A stretch of DNA of 64,000 bases, from contig JAQGBZ010000251.1 in the NCBI GenBank assembly GCA_034687125.1, forward strand, positions 1 through 64,000. Direction: 5' to 3'. Source of the DNA: Neelides folsomi (lineage: Eukaryota; Arthropoda; Collembola; Neelipleona; Neelidae). The position numbers and the translations under genes were made by a program. The notes below the pieces were generated by a model. It was given only the letters and a program-made list of their open reading frames with translations, did no database searches and was not told the origin of the DNA. Below, one piece after another: positions 35,801 through 46,995 of this stretch; positions within the stretch are counted from its first letter, which is position 1; each line of letters starts with the position of its first letter.

Positions 35801-38717
35801 ATTCAGTAGATGTTTGAGCAAGTTCGTAAATATTAAATGTAATTCAATAGGATTCAATAGGAGGTTTCATTAATTGCTCAAGAAGCTTGAAACTAATGTA
35901 CGGACATTAAACAACAACTAGGAATGTGAAGAATGTCATGCATAACCAATATTGTACTAACTACATATTTAATTAAAGCCAAGAATTTTTCAATGGCTGG
36001 TTTCACACTAAATCACAAGTTAAGTAGTTTTACATGCTTAACTTTATATCCTGCAATTAATTTGGTGATGCATAAGCGCCCTAAATTACCATCATGGGAT
36101 TAACCAATGAATAATTTATTTGACAGCTCTGAGACATCCAGAAGAATTGTCCTTTTGTCGTCCTTTGAATCAAGAACATTTAAAAGCGAATTACCAACAA
36201 GTCCGGAATCGGAAAATCACCCATCAGGAAGAAATGAAGCGTGGGCGAAGTCCGCTTCCTCCCCCAGACACGAATTCCTTCATCCCGACGGCCAATTCAA
36301 ACGGGTCCATGTACAGCCGCCACAATCATAGCACGGGTAGCAGCAGCAGTTCCGGGAGCAGCAATGGCTACCTTTGTGCTCCAGTCCGCTCTCCCTCCAA
36401 GAGCACTCCAATCAGCTCTCCGATGAGCTCGGGCGGGAGCGGCGGGGGTGGAGGCTGGAACTCCAACCAGGCCTCGCCCTACAACACGATGAACTTGAAC
36501 GGGTCCTACTCTCCCCAGCCAATCCTCAACGGCGTCAACGACATCGATGTGGATGTGTTGGCCCAGAGTCCCCCGCCCCTGACCAACGAGGCGAGGTCGA
36601 AGATGTTGAGGCCGAAGAACCTTTTGGAGCGAGCTCGCATGAACGTGGCGTAAGTAAAAATTCCCCTCAATTTACATTTCTCATATGGGCATAAAGTCAT
36701 TAAAACGAGGATTTAATGATCCAAGAAATGGGAATAGAATGTCAGGGGTCAATTTGTTGTTAGATGGATGATTAGATGGGGCTCGACCTGTCCCATCAAT
36801 TGTAGTTTTCTCACTTGCCGGGCGGCTCCTTGGAGCCGCTCAGGCCGACTTTATCTTAAGTGGGGAAAGTGAGAGAGAAGGATTTAACGTGCCGCTTTTA
36901 CAGGTGGCTCGACTCGTCATTGTCAATTATGGAGCAAGGAGTGAGGGAATTTGACACGCTGTTGCTCCGATTCAAATTCTACACTTTTTACGACCTCAAC
37001 CCCAAGTATGACTCCGTGCGAATCAATCAACTGTATGAACAAGCAAGATGGCAACTCCTCAATGAAGAAATTGATTGTACTGAGGAAGAGATGCTCATGT
37101 TCGCCGCTCTCCAGGTATCCAGTCAAATACTTTTTTTATTCTTAAAAAACTCTTAAAACCCCCACCGCCCCACTCATCGAGGTTTTTATAATGACTCAGC
37201 TGCAAGTGAACCTTCAAGCCAATGTGCCTCAGCCAGAGTATGGATCCCCTGCCGAAGACGACATCGATGCGGCGCTGAACGACTTGCAAATAACTCTTGA
37301 AGGGACGAGCGTCAACAATCGGAACATGATGCATGTGCCGGAGCTCTCGGACAGCCTGAGAGTCTTGAAGTAATTATTTAAAGAGTGTGGGCGGCGACCG
37401 ATTCTAACCGTTTCTTTTCCCAATAGGCCAAAGAAGTTTACGCTCAAGGCGTATAAAAAGTACCACGTAACTTGTCGGGACCTTTACATGAACTTCCAAA
37501 AAGCACGAGGAGATGTAGAATCTTCTTTTTCAATCAGCCTACGGGGGTGTGAGGTGACGCCGGACGTGAACCTGAGCCAGGGGAAGTACGGAATTAAGCT
37601 GGAGGTTCCTGGGCATGAGGGAATGTCAGAGTACTGGATTCGGTGCGATTCGGTGAGACTGATGTTATAAAGCTATTATAAAGCTTCAGGGCTCACCTCT
37701 AACTTTATTTTGGGGTAAACAGGAAGAACAGTATGCCAAATGGATGGCGGCTTGCAAATTGGGGTCAAAGGGGAAGACCCTCGCTGACAGCTCTTACGAT
37801 ACCGAAGTGAAAACAATCCAGACATTTTTATCGATGCAGCACCGGGCTCCCACTCTTGCAATTAACCCTTCTTCCTTTGAAATCACACCGGCGGACTATG
37901 TGGCCCCGCGGTTCTTGAAGAAAATAAAGGGAAAGGTAGGAGGAAACCCATTTACTTTTTTTCTCTCTAAATTTTTTCCTTCATCCGCTGCCAAATGGTC
38001 CTTGGCTTCATCGATCTTCCTTTCTTCTTTCCTATAAATGATGTCAATATTTATGGTTTGTTGAACTTGGGCGTTTCCAGTTGACCCAGCGGATTCTCGA
38101 AGCCCACACGAATGTCAAAGATTGCAATCTCATCGAAGCTAAGATGAATTACATCAAAGCCTGGCAATCGCTTCCGGACTTTGGTTTGACACTTTTTGTC
38201 GTCCGCTTTTCCAATGGGAAAAAAGACGAGCTCCTTGGCGTCGCCTTCAACAGGATAATGAGGATGGATATGAATTCAGGAGACCATATCAAGACTTGGA
38301 GATATAGTTCTATGAAGGTAATAACATTATTTTGTTAAATGCTATATATTCGAATCTCACACTCGCGATATTTTATTAACACCAAAATCATGCCAACATT
38401 TTTCATTATGTGCATTACAATCAATTATATGACTTGTAGGCCTGGAATGTAAACTGGGAGGTGAAAGTGATGATGATTCAATTGGACGACGAGAACGTAA
38501 ATTTCAGCTGCCTCTCAGCCGACTGCAAAGTCGTCCATGAATTCATCGGAGGGTAAGTCATCATTCATCATTGAGGAAAGCGAGGTTTAATGAGAAGTGA
38601 TCAGTTGTGTTAATTCATTTCTCTTCCAGGTACATTTTCCAAATGCAGAGAAGTAAAGATGCGAGTCAGAACCTTAATGACGAGCTCTTCCATAAATTGA
38701 CCGGAGGCTGGTCCTAA
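14868..38717 (+). CDS. Fermt: Kindlin (fermitin / UNC-112 homologue), integrin co-activator
   Basis: A cytoplasmic FERM protein that binds integrin beta tails at adhesion sites. Exons: 14868-15012, 32780-32913, 33156-33255, 36127-36649, 36904-37114, 37200-37369, 37427-37652, 37723-37935, 38081-38317, 38440-38552, 38630-38717; 719 aa with all phases consistent. F0: [16 protein letters not shown] and [15 protein letters not shown]1 start: DWSDHALWW and [15 protein letters not shown], then RHPEELS. Exon 4 is a long Ser/Gly/Pro-rich F1 loop. F2: [40 protein letters not shown] domain is inserted in F2 (exons 6-8: [30 protein letters not shown]). F3: [46 protein letters not shown], ending LTGGWS. 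Intron 1 is 17,767 bases while most others are under 200. Vertebrate kindlins are about 680 aa; the excess lies in exon 4. Confidence 0.96.
15013..32779 (+). other. Giant first intron of kindlin
   Basis: The GTCAGT donor at 15013 and the TTTTCAG acceptor ending at 32779 are fixed by protein homology (codon G split after EDL, then [12 protein letters not shown]). The whole 17.8 kb is clearly richer in G+C than the genes around it. ORFs up to 173 codons occur on both strands, overlap one another and carry no recognisable domain, so none is called. No tandem repeats, transposase remnants or long inverted repeats were noticed. It may contain regulatory elements or unrecognised nested exons. Confidence 0.85.
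33256..36126 (+). other. Kindlin intron 3, AT-rich
   Basis: This is 2.87 kb between the exon-3 donor (GTAAAC) and the exon-4 acceptor (GACAG). It reverts to the AT-rich background seen outside the gene, in contrast to intron 1. No ORF, repeat or RNA gene was recognised. Confidence 0.75.
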
Positions 38718-39232
38718 ATCTGTCGACTCGTATCATCCTATTAATTTATATCCTCTTTTGACTAGATTTCTCTATAATTAACTGCTATCTATATTTACCA
38801 CTTCAACGTCATGTGAACGTGGTTTTTTTATTATCGTGTATGAGTTATAAAGTTATAATTAAAGCCTACGATGCGTAGGATCGTCGTTTCATGTAGACTC
38901 AAGTTTTGAAAATTATTCTTTATTAATAGGGAATAGTGAAACTTTAAGAGTTTAGTTAACATTCATATCGTTTTAATGATGAGATGTTTTTTCTCCTCTT
39001 ATTTAAGATCCGTATGTTACAAAAATGTTTACTTAAAGTTTGTACATAATCTTGTAAAATTTAACAATTTTTATATAATATAAATATTTATATAAATCTT
39101 AAAAGTATAGTAAAATGGATGCTTCCCTTTGATGTGTGTAGAAATGAGAGCGTGGTTCTGTTTGCATTGATCAGAATGTGTTTGTATTATGTATTGATTT
39201 TGTAAATTACAGTAATTATTGTAAGTTAAGTA

Positions 39233-39238
39233 AATAAA
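39233..39238 (+). terminator. Candidate poly(A) signal of kindlin
   Basis: AATAAA on the coding strand 516 bases after the kindlin stop, followed by a T-rich stretch (CTTTATTTTTG). Other AT-rich variants occur nearer the stop, so the site actually used is uncertain. Confidence 0.45.
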
Positions 39239-41400
39239 ACTTTATTTTTGAGGATTCAATAATTATATTAACGCTATTAATTTTCGTTAAATTATTAAAG
39301 TTATAAGTTTTAATGGACAGAATGAAAACCTACTTATTAAACTATAAACTACTAATATTACCTGATTTGAAATATAGATTTGACATATTTCAATGGATTC
39401 AAAGTGCAATTAAATTGTAAAAATGAATTACAAAGTTCTAGTTATTCTTCTAGATAGAGACATTATTTAAACATTGTTATCTTACATGTTTACAATGTTA
39501 AAAAATACTTATAGAGTAGAATTAAGTTTAATGCTTAAGAAATAAGATGGGTGTGATGCTGTTTTAATATCTGTGTGATTATATCTGAATGATTCTTACT
39601 AATGTTATTAAAAAAGTATTAATGTTTCAATGTGTAAGCAAAACTTAACAGTCGAGCACATAAATGAATGAGAGATTTTTAAGTTAGAATTGAGAATGAG
39701 ATTAATAGTTAATATTAGGCGTATAGTTTTATCAAACTTTACTTATAATCTATGTTATAAGGACTATATTATACATTTTGTAAATCATAAATTCGTTTTA
39801 AACGGAACAATGATATATCTCAGATCAAACGGTGCCATAAATGTACAGAGAGTATTCAATTTTAAATCGAATATTATTATACATAGAGCTTTTAACAATG
39901 CATTTTTAATTCTCAAGTTTTTTTGTTTAATTATTAGAAACTTATTAGAAATATATTGGATGAATGATGTTTTTAGAAGTATCGATGTAAGATCTTTATG
40001 AAATTCTTAGAATCAATCTTACCTATCATATATACACACAGATACTTTAAAATTGGGCATAAAATGTTATATCAATATATTGGTAAACAATTGAATGTCT
40101 CTATTAAAATAAAGCTTGTTATATAATAATTAGCTCTCTAAAAACTATTAATATTTTGAAGTTTATATGCAATTTGCGCTAAGCAAGCTGAGCTTAAGGG
40201 TAATTTAGAAATGCATATTTACGCAACATGTTACTTCGTTAGTATCTGTACTTACAATTTATAAAATTTCATTGTCATTATAATTGTCTGAATTTCTGGA
40301 TATAATGTAATGATTAAAGAGCGTGAGCACATGATTTAATTCTAAACTAAAAAATTAATATTTATCAAATATGTTATGATAATAATATTACATATTTAGT
40401 AATCATTCAACGATAATCGTGTTTGAACATAAAGATGCAAAAGATAATTTGAATTCTTATTTGCGACTTTCACTAATGAAGAAAGTTTAATCGAGTCAAT
40501 GTAATGTCAATCGCTTCTATTTATGAAATAAACCAAAAGCTACATCTATAATAGAATTTATCAATAGTTAAATATTATGAAATTATTAAGATAAGTTACA
40601 ATAAATGTTAGAAAATATTCAAATGTTATAATTCAAATATGTATAAAGACCGTTGATTTTTGATTTTCTAGCAATCAATATTAATATGGAATAAATTATG
40701 GTAAGAATAGGAGATGATAATTTGATGACAAGTAAGGAAAACGGGTTTTTAAATTGGTCAAATTGATGGGTGAAATACAAATCATCCTAAATTGTAAGTT
40801 TGTTTACAATAATTTTTATAGTAGTTAGCCTTATAAATCTGTGTAAGCAAGCTACATAATTAAGCTAAAGCACTTCGTTATACTTCTGTTCTAGGTATTA
40901 TCTTTAAAAATTATAAAATTGATTATATAAATCATAATATTAATAAAGATTTAAAAATAGATCAATTTTATTGACTGTAACCCAACAAAATTAAGAAATA
41001 AGATGTCAATTTAAGTAAATTCAAAGAAATCTTTACGTTGTCCATTTCATTTGAAGAAAATACTTTCAGAATTTGTTTCGTGAGTTTTGTATAATTAAGG
41101 TTTATCTATACATTAACTGTTTTGTTCTTTTTTAATATTAAACAAATATTAAACAAATATAAAATAATATCCAATTAAAAAATATTTTACTTGCAAGTAA
41201 CAAAAAGCATTAACATGCGATGGCAATTCAACTTACCTATACATACAATTTATGACTATTGCGAAATACGTGTACTTGTAATATTTGTTAATTCACCATA
41301 ATTATTTCAATAAAAGTATGTATAAATAGGCTTTGAATTAAATCGATGATAAAAGTTTAAGTTGAAAATAAATGGCTATTGAAATGGGCCTTTACCTTAC

Positions 41401-41406
41401 TTTATT
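41401..41406 (-). terminator. Candidate poly(A) signal of the radial-spoke gene
   Basis: TTTATT on the plus strand reads AATAAA in the gene direction, 140 bases after the stop codon at 41546-41548. The region is AT-rich, so chance occurrence is possible. Confidence 0.4.
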
Positions 41407-41545
41407 TATCACTCTTTGATTCACATTGAATAATCATTGTATAGATAATGCCAAACTACCATACTTTTGTGTACCACGTAATTACGTATACTTTGATAAA
41501 TTATTATGTAGTTATTGATATATTTATATCTGTATTTAATATTAT

Positions 41546-44500
41546 TTAGTCATCCTCCTCATCATCTTCTTCATCGTCTTCTTCTTCGTCTTTTTCACCT
41601 CCACCTTCTTCATTGTCAACAAATTTTTCTTCAACATCTCCAATCTCATGGAGCTGTAATAAAAAAATACATGAAAACATACATTATATTACATAAAACC
41701 CAAAAGTTAATTTATCTACTTAATTGAACGTTTATTTACCTGAAGCTTTGCAAGCCAAGCTTGCTCTTCTTCCACAGTAGGATCCGTCATCTCTCCCAAT
41801 TCAGGACCTTCTATATACGCATCAACTTGTTGAATTGGCATATTGGGGGCGTAAGTATGATTTTTGAATTTCAATCCATCTCCAAAATACACGCTTTCAA
41901 CCTTACCCCTTATAAAAACATAACAAACATTGTTAATTAATACTCAATGATTAAATATTAAGGAAATAAAATTATTATAAATAATGTGAAAAGTATTTTA
42001 TGACATGTGATATTTTATACAGCTTGTTTACTTTATACCTTTCTTTTTTAAATTCCTAATAATACTACTATAATACTACTTCCTTAGTTATTGGGAATTT
42101 CAAAAAGAAAGGTGCAAAGTAAACACGCTGTATAATAATATGTTAACTTGATTGTGCAAATCGTCTCAGATCCAGGCCAAAGATTTGACACAGCTTTAAC
42201 GACTTGAAACTCTTGAAAGACACTCGACGAAGGTCTGAAGCTGAATGGCAAAGATCCATCAAATGCAATATCATCCTTCACTGGTGAAAATAGTCCAGGG
42301 CCAAATTCCCCTTGACCTGGAGGATTTTCTGGTCCTTCGCCATCTTCTCCCATTATTTCTTCATCACTCATTGTATTCCACCAGTCGACTCTTCCCTGCA
42401 TCAAGATATAAGAAACGTGATGAATCCACGCGTCTCCCTTTGGATTTAGCAATTCTTTCATAAAAGTCGGCCTGAACTTTTTGTTCGGATACACTTTGTC
42501 ATTCACTTTAAAAAATTAATAAATTATAACAATCTTATAGGTGAATTAGCATCTTAAAGCAAAGTATTATTTAAAGTTAATTAAAGTTAGTTATACAAGA
42601 TCCTGCATCTTCGCCTTCCTCCTCTTCGTCCATAAATTCGTCATAAGCTTTTGACCGGAAATATCCCTTTGGAGAAATTTCACTCCCTGCCTTGATCCTT
42701 GCAATAAGTGCTCTCAAGTAATTCGCTTCTCTTCCAGGAAATTCAGGCAAAGTTCTTATTTCCGCTTCAAGTTCTCCGTTCAATGCCCATCGAACAGACC
42801 TTGACACGCTGATTTGTTCTGGTGTAACTTGAGGCAAAAGATACCAAATTCCATCGAGTTCATTACAAACATAAAATGTTCGACGATTACATCCTTGTCC
42901 CCAATTCTCTTGTGGGATTGGAGGAGGCAAAACTTCATGTTGGAGATCTGGAAAATGATCCATCATTTCCAATTGATATCCTTGCCATTTCATTTGTTCC
43001 TCTACTCCTTCTGGATCAGAGATATTTGTAAGGTCGGCTGCAAGTGAGTTGCGAATAACAACTTCTTCACCGCAAACTTCATCGTCTCCTTTGAGGGGAT
43101 CTCGTTCTTTCATTGGTGGGATTCCAGAAATTGCTTTCTTGCTTTGGTAAAGTTTAAGAATTTCAGGATCGGTAACTGCTTCGGCAGCCCTTTCAAAAGA
43201 CGCACCTGCACCTGGACGATAACACATACAAGGATCGCATTTGCAGTCGACATTGCAATCTTCACCACACTTCTCGTCATAGTCTGTGATCTTTATTGCA
43301 GTACGCTTAAAAAATTTATGATATTAATTACAATTCGAGATTCAAAAAATGTAAATTTAAGTGGGTATTTAATTTAAAGCTAAAGTATATTAAATATTAT
43401 GTAATTCAAATAAGAAAAGTACCGGTGGTAGTTGCCAAAGATCGTCCATTAATTCTACATCCATTTCGGCTTCGGCAACATAATAATTCTTGTTGCGACC
43501 AAATATTTTTCCAAAGAATCTAAATGGCAAAAGCTCAATTTAACAACAATCTTTTTATTTGTCACTAATTGTCAATATATATATAATATATATTTGCATG
43601 TAGTAATTTAAAAATGAATCTTACCGAATGCGGGTAATATTTGGGCGTGTGATAGCTAATTGACGAATGGACAAAGCAAGTTTAAGCATTTCCTCTCTTG
43701 GGAGTCCAATTCCAACTTGTTCCAGATAATAAAGTAAACGAAGAAGATTAGGAAATCCGTCAAATGACTTTATTTCTTCTTCCTTGCTCTGTAAGCCTTC
43801 AACACTTTCCATTGACCATTGAGCATTTTGCTAGATTTTTTATTATACGATAAATATGACAAATATGGTATATGGTAGACATAAAAATGTATTTTAATAT
43901 TAAAATGGGTACAAAATTTTATATAAAAACCTTCCAGTTTTCAACAAGATTTCGACATGTGTCCAAAACTCTTTTGCTGATTGTGTAATCATCAAAAATG
44001 ACGTCTTTGTTCATCCGGAACCTATACCGTTTGACGTTCATGCTGATTTCTTCAATATAATCAACAGGATCAGTGGGAGCTTTTCGATCCAGAAGTTTTC
44101 TTATAAGTTCACTGAAGTGCTCGTATCTAAAATGAAAATTTATCATCTTTGCAAATTTTATTAAATATTTGAGTTTAAAGTTGATTTACAATGAAATCCC
44201 TGATTTTTCACTCGTTTTCATAAAATATTCCTTTGCTCGAATAAAGTCGTCTAATTGAAAACCATTGTCATCTTCATCCCCAGCCTCGTCTTCGCCGATA
44301 ACTAAAATAAAGAAAGTTTAATGTGGAACATTGGAAATTGAGTCAACAAAATTTATTTTATCATAAGTGAAATCACTACCTTTGATTAATTGAGATCCTT
44401 CGGTTGGCACTTCTGTGTAAGCGCCTTCGCCTTCATCTTGATCCCATTCATTTTGATCATACATTTGATCCCATTCATCACCATCTTCCTGATATTCATT

Positions 44501-44782
44501 TTGATCTCCCATATAAAGTTGATCCTCCATTTCTCCGTCGACGTACGGAGTTACACCAAATATATTCGGATTTTGTAATTGTCCTTGCATAGGCTGTCCC
44601 ATACCTTGCATATCTAGCATTGGTTGTCCCATCATTTGCTGCATTGGCTGTCCCATTTGGTTCATTCCCATTTGTTGCATTGTTTGTCCCATTTGCTGCA
44701 TTGGTTGACCCATTGGTTGCCCTTGAAAATATTGGCCTGGCATTGGCTGCCCTTGCGTTTGAAACATTTGCAGATTGTTCAT
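41546..44782 (-). CDS. RSPH4A: Radial spoke head protein, RSPH4A/RSPH6A family
   Basis: A component of the radial-spoke head of 9+2 axonemes, relaying signals from the central pair to dynein arms. Exons: 44782-44380, 44301-44190, 44126-43931, 43830-43625, 43519-43423, 43305-42597, 42505-42148, 41908-41740, 41653-41546 (785 aa; phases fit). Conserved landmarks: YEHFSELIRKLLDRKAPTDPVDYIEEIS, PNLLRLLYYLEQVGIGL, RFFGKIFGRNKNYYVAEAE, FYVCNELDGIWYLLPQVTPEQI, FPGREANYLRALIARI, WIHHVSYILMQGRVDWWN, SNLWPG, VEEEQAWLAKLQ and an acidic D/E tail. Oddities: an N-terminal Met/Gln/Gly repeat region (residues about 5-70), a dense cysteine cluster early in exon 6, and a palindromic MITE in intron 7. Human RSPH4A is 716 aa. 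RSPH4A versus RSPH6A cannot be distinguished, as invertebrates usually have one gene. Confidence 0.94.
42016..42134. mobile_element. 119-bp palindromic MITE in RSPH4A intron 7
   Basis: Left arm TATACAGCTTGTTTACTTTA..CCTTTCTTTTT..AAATTCC; right arm as reverse complement TATACAGCGTGTTTACTTTG..CCTTTCTTTTT..AAATTCC. The inverted repeats are about 48 bases with few mismatches and nearly meet in the middle. TATA at both ends fits a TA target-site duplication of the Tc1/mariner group. It fills half of the 239-bp intron and ends 14 bases from the exon-7 donor. Confidence 0.85.
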
Positions 44783-45224
44783 GGTTAATAATTTCTAATT
44801 TTCGCCACTAAATAGGTTCAATTTGATTTGATATTTCGTAAATAATAAAGTTGAAATAATAATGATGACAGTGTATTTAGTAACCTTAATGATTAGAGAT
44901 TTGATTTTAGGATTTTAAAGGCTTGCTTAAGTACTCTAAAGTATCATATAAGAAAATTCCCCAAGAGAAAATATTTAAATATTTTCTATGTATTTTATTT
45001 AACATAAAATATATTGTGCAATATAATTGATTTATGCGAAAAGATAAATAAATTTTTAATGTGAAAATTTATTTATTAATTTTCTAAACATTAGAAAATA
45101 AACGGTTACAAACATGGTGGAAACTTTCTATACAGAATATGCATATAATTATTATTGTTATAATAAATACACATGACTAAAATATTAATGATAAATGTTT
45201 AAATGTATTAAGAATTTATGCTAT
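44783..45224. other. Short spacer between RSPH4A start and bL9m end
   Basis: This is 442 bases of AT-rich DNA between two genes transcribed in the same direction. It should contain the RSPH4A promoter and the bL9m 3' UTR; TTTATTTATT at 45068-45077 gives overlapping AATAAA signals for bL9m. No other feature was seen. Confidence 0.6.
45068..45077 (-). terminator. Candidate poly(A) signals of the bL9m gene
   Basis: Two overlapping AATAAA hexamers on the minus strand, about 150 bases downstream of the stop at 45225-45227. Confidence 0.45.
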
Positions 45225-46474
45225 TTACTTGCTTTTTCCCTTCCTTCTTTTCCGCTGAGAACCAGCTTGAATGGCTGCAATATCAAAGAATGCAGATGGA
45301 TCTGGTGGAATTAAGCGAGGAAGAGTTTTCTCAATTTCAATATCCTCTTCCAATATAAGGTCAGCCGGATATTTGTCAAAATGAGGTGAAAGTGGGAGTC
45401 GATGACGATCTTCCTTAGACCAATGATGAATTCGACATCTCACATGAGCGGTGTCTGTCTTGTTAATCTGAAGAAAACAATAAAAAATTATACATTATGT
45501 TCTAAGATTTTTCCAATCAAAACAACGTAGGTATTTAAAATTACAAATCATACCGTGACAGATATAATAAATTCTTTATTCTCAAGAGCCAAATCAGGGC
45601 CTGAAATTTTTTGTTTCGGCATGGTAAATGTCCCTTCAGGAACATTTACTCCTGCTCTTCGAAAAGCACATTGAATATGCCAGGGTTCCAAGACCCAAGG
45701 TTCTTCTTGATTCATCTTCACACTTAACACAAATCTCGAGAGCAAGTTACAAGTCTGTAAAACATATAATGAATCATTAGAATAAACATTTTAATTACAT
45801 TATCTGTATTTTGCTCTAACTTAAATGTAAGAATGTACTCTAAAGTTTAATGTCATCTTACCGTCCCGGCGAATTTAGAGCTGAAGCTTTTCTCTCCAAC
45901 AATTTCATTTCGAATTTTTATATTTTCAGGGCTCGCATAAACTGCTGCATTGGTTAGTAAAAGAAATCTAGCTTGTGTTGCATCAATTTCCACCAATTCG
46001 CCTGGTCCACCAATATCTAAGGTATTGAAAAGAAATTATTTTATAAAACGAATTTACTTGAAATGTTTAATCACTAGCATTTATATTTAAATTATTGTAA
46101 TATTTATATATAGTTATATAAATAAGCGTACCTTCTATGTATTTTTTCAAAATAATGGGAACTTCTATATTCTTTTCTATAAATGTGTGCTGTACAACTT
46201 CATAAACATGATTAGCATTTTGCACATGATAAGTACTTCCAGGTCTAGCAGGCTTAACAGGAACCTGTCGTTTTAAAACGTACGTGATGTTCTATAAAAA
46301 GAAAAATTTGCCCAATGCAATAAGAATAAACTCAACAAATTCGTTTAATTATTTGATGATATAGTTATAAACTTATAATTAACAAAATATTTATTTGTTG
46401 TTCAATATTTTTACCCGGTAAAATTGCGATTTGGCAGGAACAAAAAATGTGTTTAAACCAATTGATTTCAGCAT
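45225..46474 (-). CDS. MRPL9: Mitochondrial large ribosomal subunit protein bL9m
   Basis: A structural protein of the mitoribosome large subunit. Exons: 46474-46415, 46291-46132, 46016-45862, 45754-45554, 45467-45225 (272 aa; all phases fit; human MRPL9 is 267 aa). The N-terminus MLKSIGLNTFFVPAKSQFYR is basic and hydroxylated, fitting a mitochondrial presequence. The bL9 core follows: KRQVPVKPA, NHVYEVVQHTF, DIGGPGELVEIDATQARFLL and the diagnostic AAVYASPENI. Then come NVPEGTFTMPKQKISG and TDTAHVRCRI, aligning with the C-terminal part of animal bL9m. It ends in a basic tail (QRKRRKGKSK). The call rests mainly on the VYEV, VYASPEN and VPEGT landmarks plus length. Confidence 0.86.
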
Positions 46475-46995
46475 ATTAACTATTGATCCTTGAATATACT
46501 TTATTATAAATACGGGTGCATAAGTTTATAATTAACCAGCTAAATTTTCTAAAGGTTAAAGAAAATTAAAGATGAATTTTGATTTTGATCATTTTAAGTT
46601 TTATCCTTTTTAGATATTTATATTCCATATCTTGTACTCGCATGATTTAAGGTCAAATAGTTGTTCAATGTTGCATATTCCACATTATAGGCGTTTCTTA
46701 CTTTTATTCTCCCAAAATGCACGTTGTCTTCATTGAAAAATTAAAAGCCAACCTCTTTATATGGACAATGTTTTAAAAAGTTTATATAAAATATACAAAA
46801 CCGTATAATTTTATATAAAAAAATTGTGTGATTTATATATTTAATGATATATATGGATTTTTATCTGCTAGTAAAATGTATTGTATATATTTTAAATGCT
46901 CAATTATTTTCATCCATTGAAAATTACAGATAGTTTAATACAATTCAATTTATTTGAAGTTCTATTAATCATGAGAAAGTGTTATTGCAAGGTGG
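46475..46995. other. Spacer between FABP end and bL9m start
   Basis: A very AT-rich 521 bases on the tandem minus-strand array. It includes a minus-strand AATAAA (plus TTTATT, 46949-46954) only about 42 bases after the FABP stop. No exon or repeat was recognised. Confidence 0.6.
46949..46954 (-). terminator. Candidate poly(A) signal of FABP
   Basis: AATAAA in the gene direction about 42 bases downstream of the TAA at 46996-46998, implying a short 3' UTR, which is common for abundant FABP mRNAs. Confidence 0.5.

Larger units (their letters stand above)
38718..41545. other. Convergent 3' intergenic region (kindlin / RSPH4A)
   Basis: A very AT-rich 2.8 kb holding the 3' UTRs of two converging genes. 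AATAAA for kindlin is at 39233; for the radial-spoke gene, TTTATT (AATAAA on the minus strand) is at 41401. An open frame at 39690-40001 begins with TTG and is Ile/Phe/Asn-rich as expected by chance in AT-rich DNA. Nothing else was seen. Confidence 0.65.

Noticed and set aside
36241-36694. Alternative frames across kindlin exon 4
   Set aside because: GC-rich repetitive coding DNA opens other frames; only the frame continuous with conserved kindlin exons is real.
39690-40001. 103-codon frame downstream of kindlin
   Set aside because: Starts with TTG, composition is Ile/Asn/Phe/Tyr-rich as in random AT DNA, and it lies in the presumed 3' region of two converging genes.
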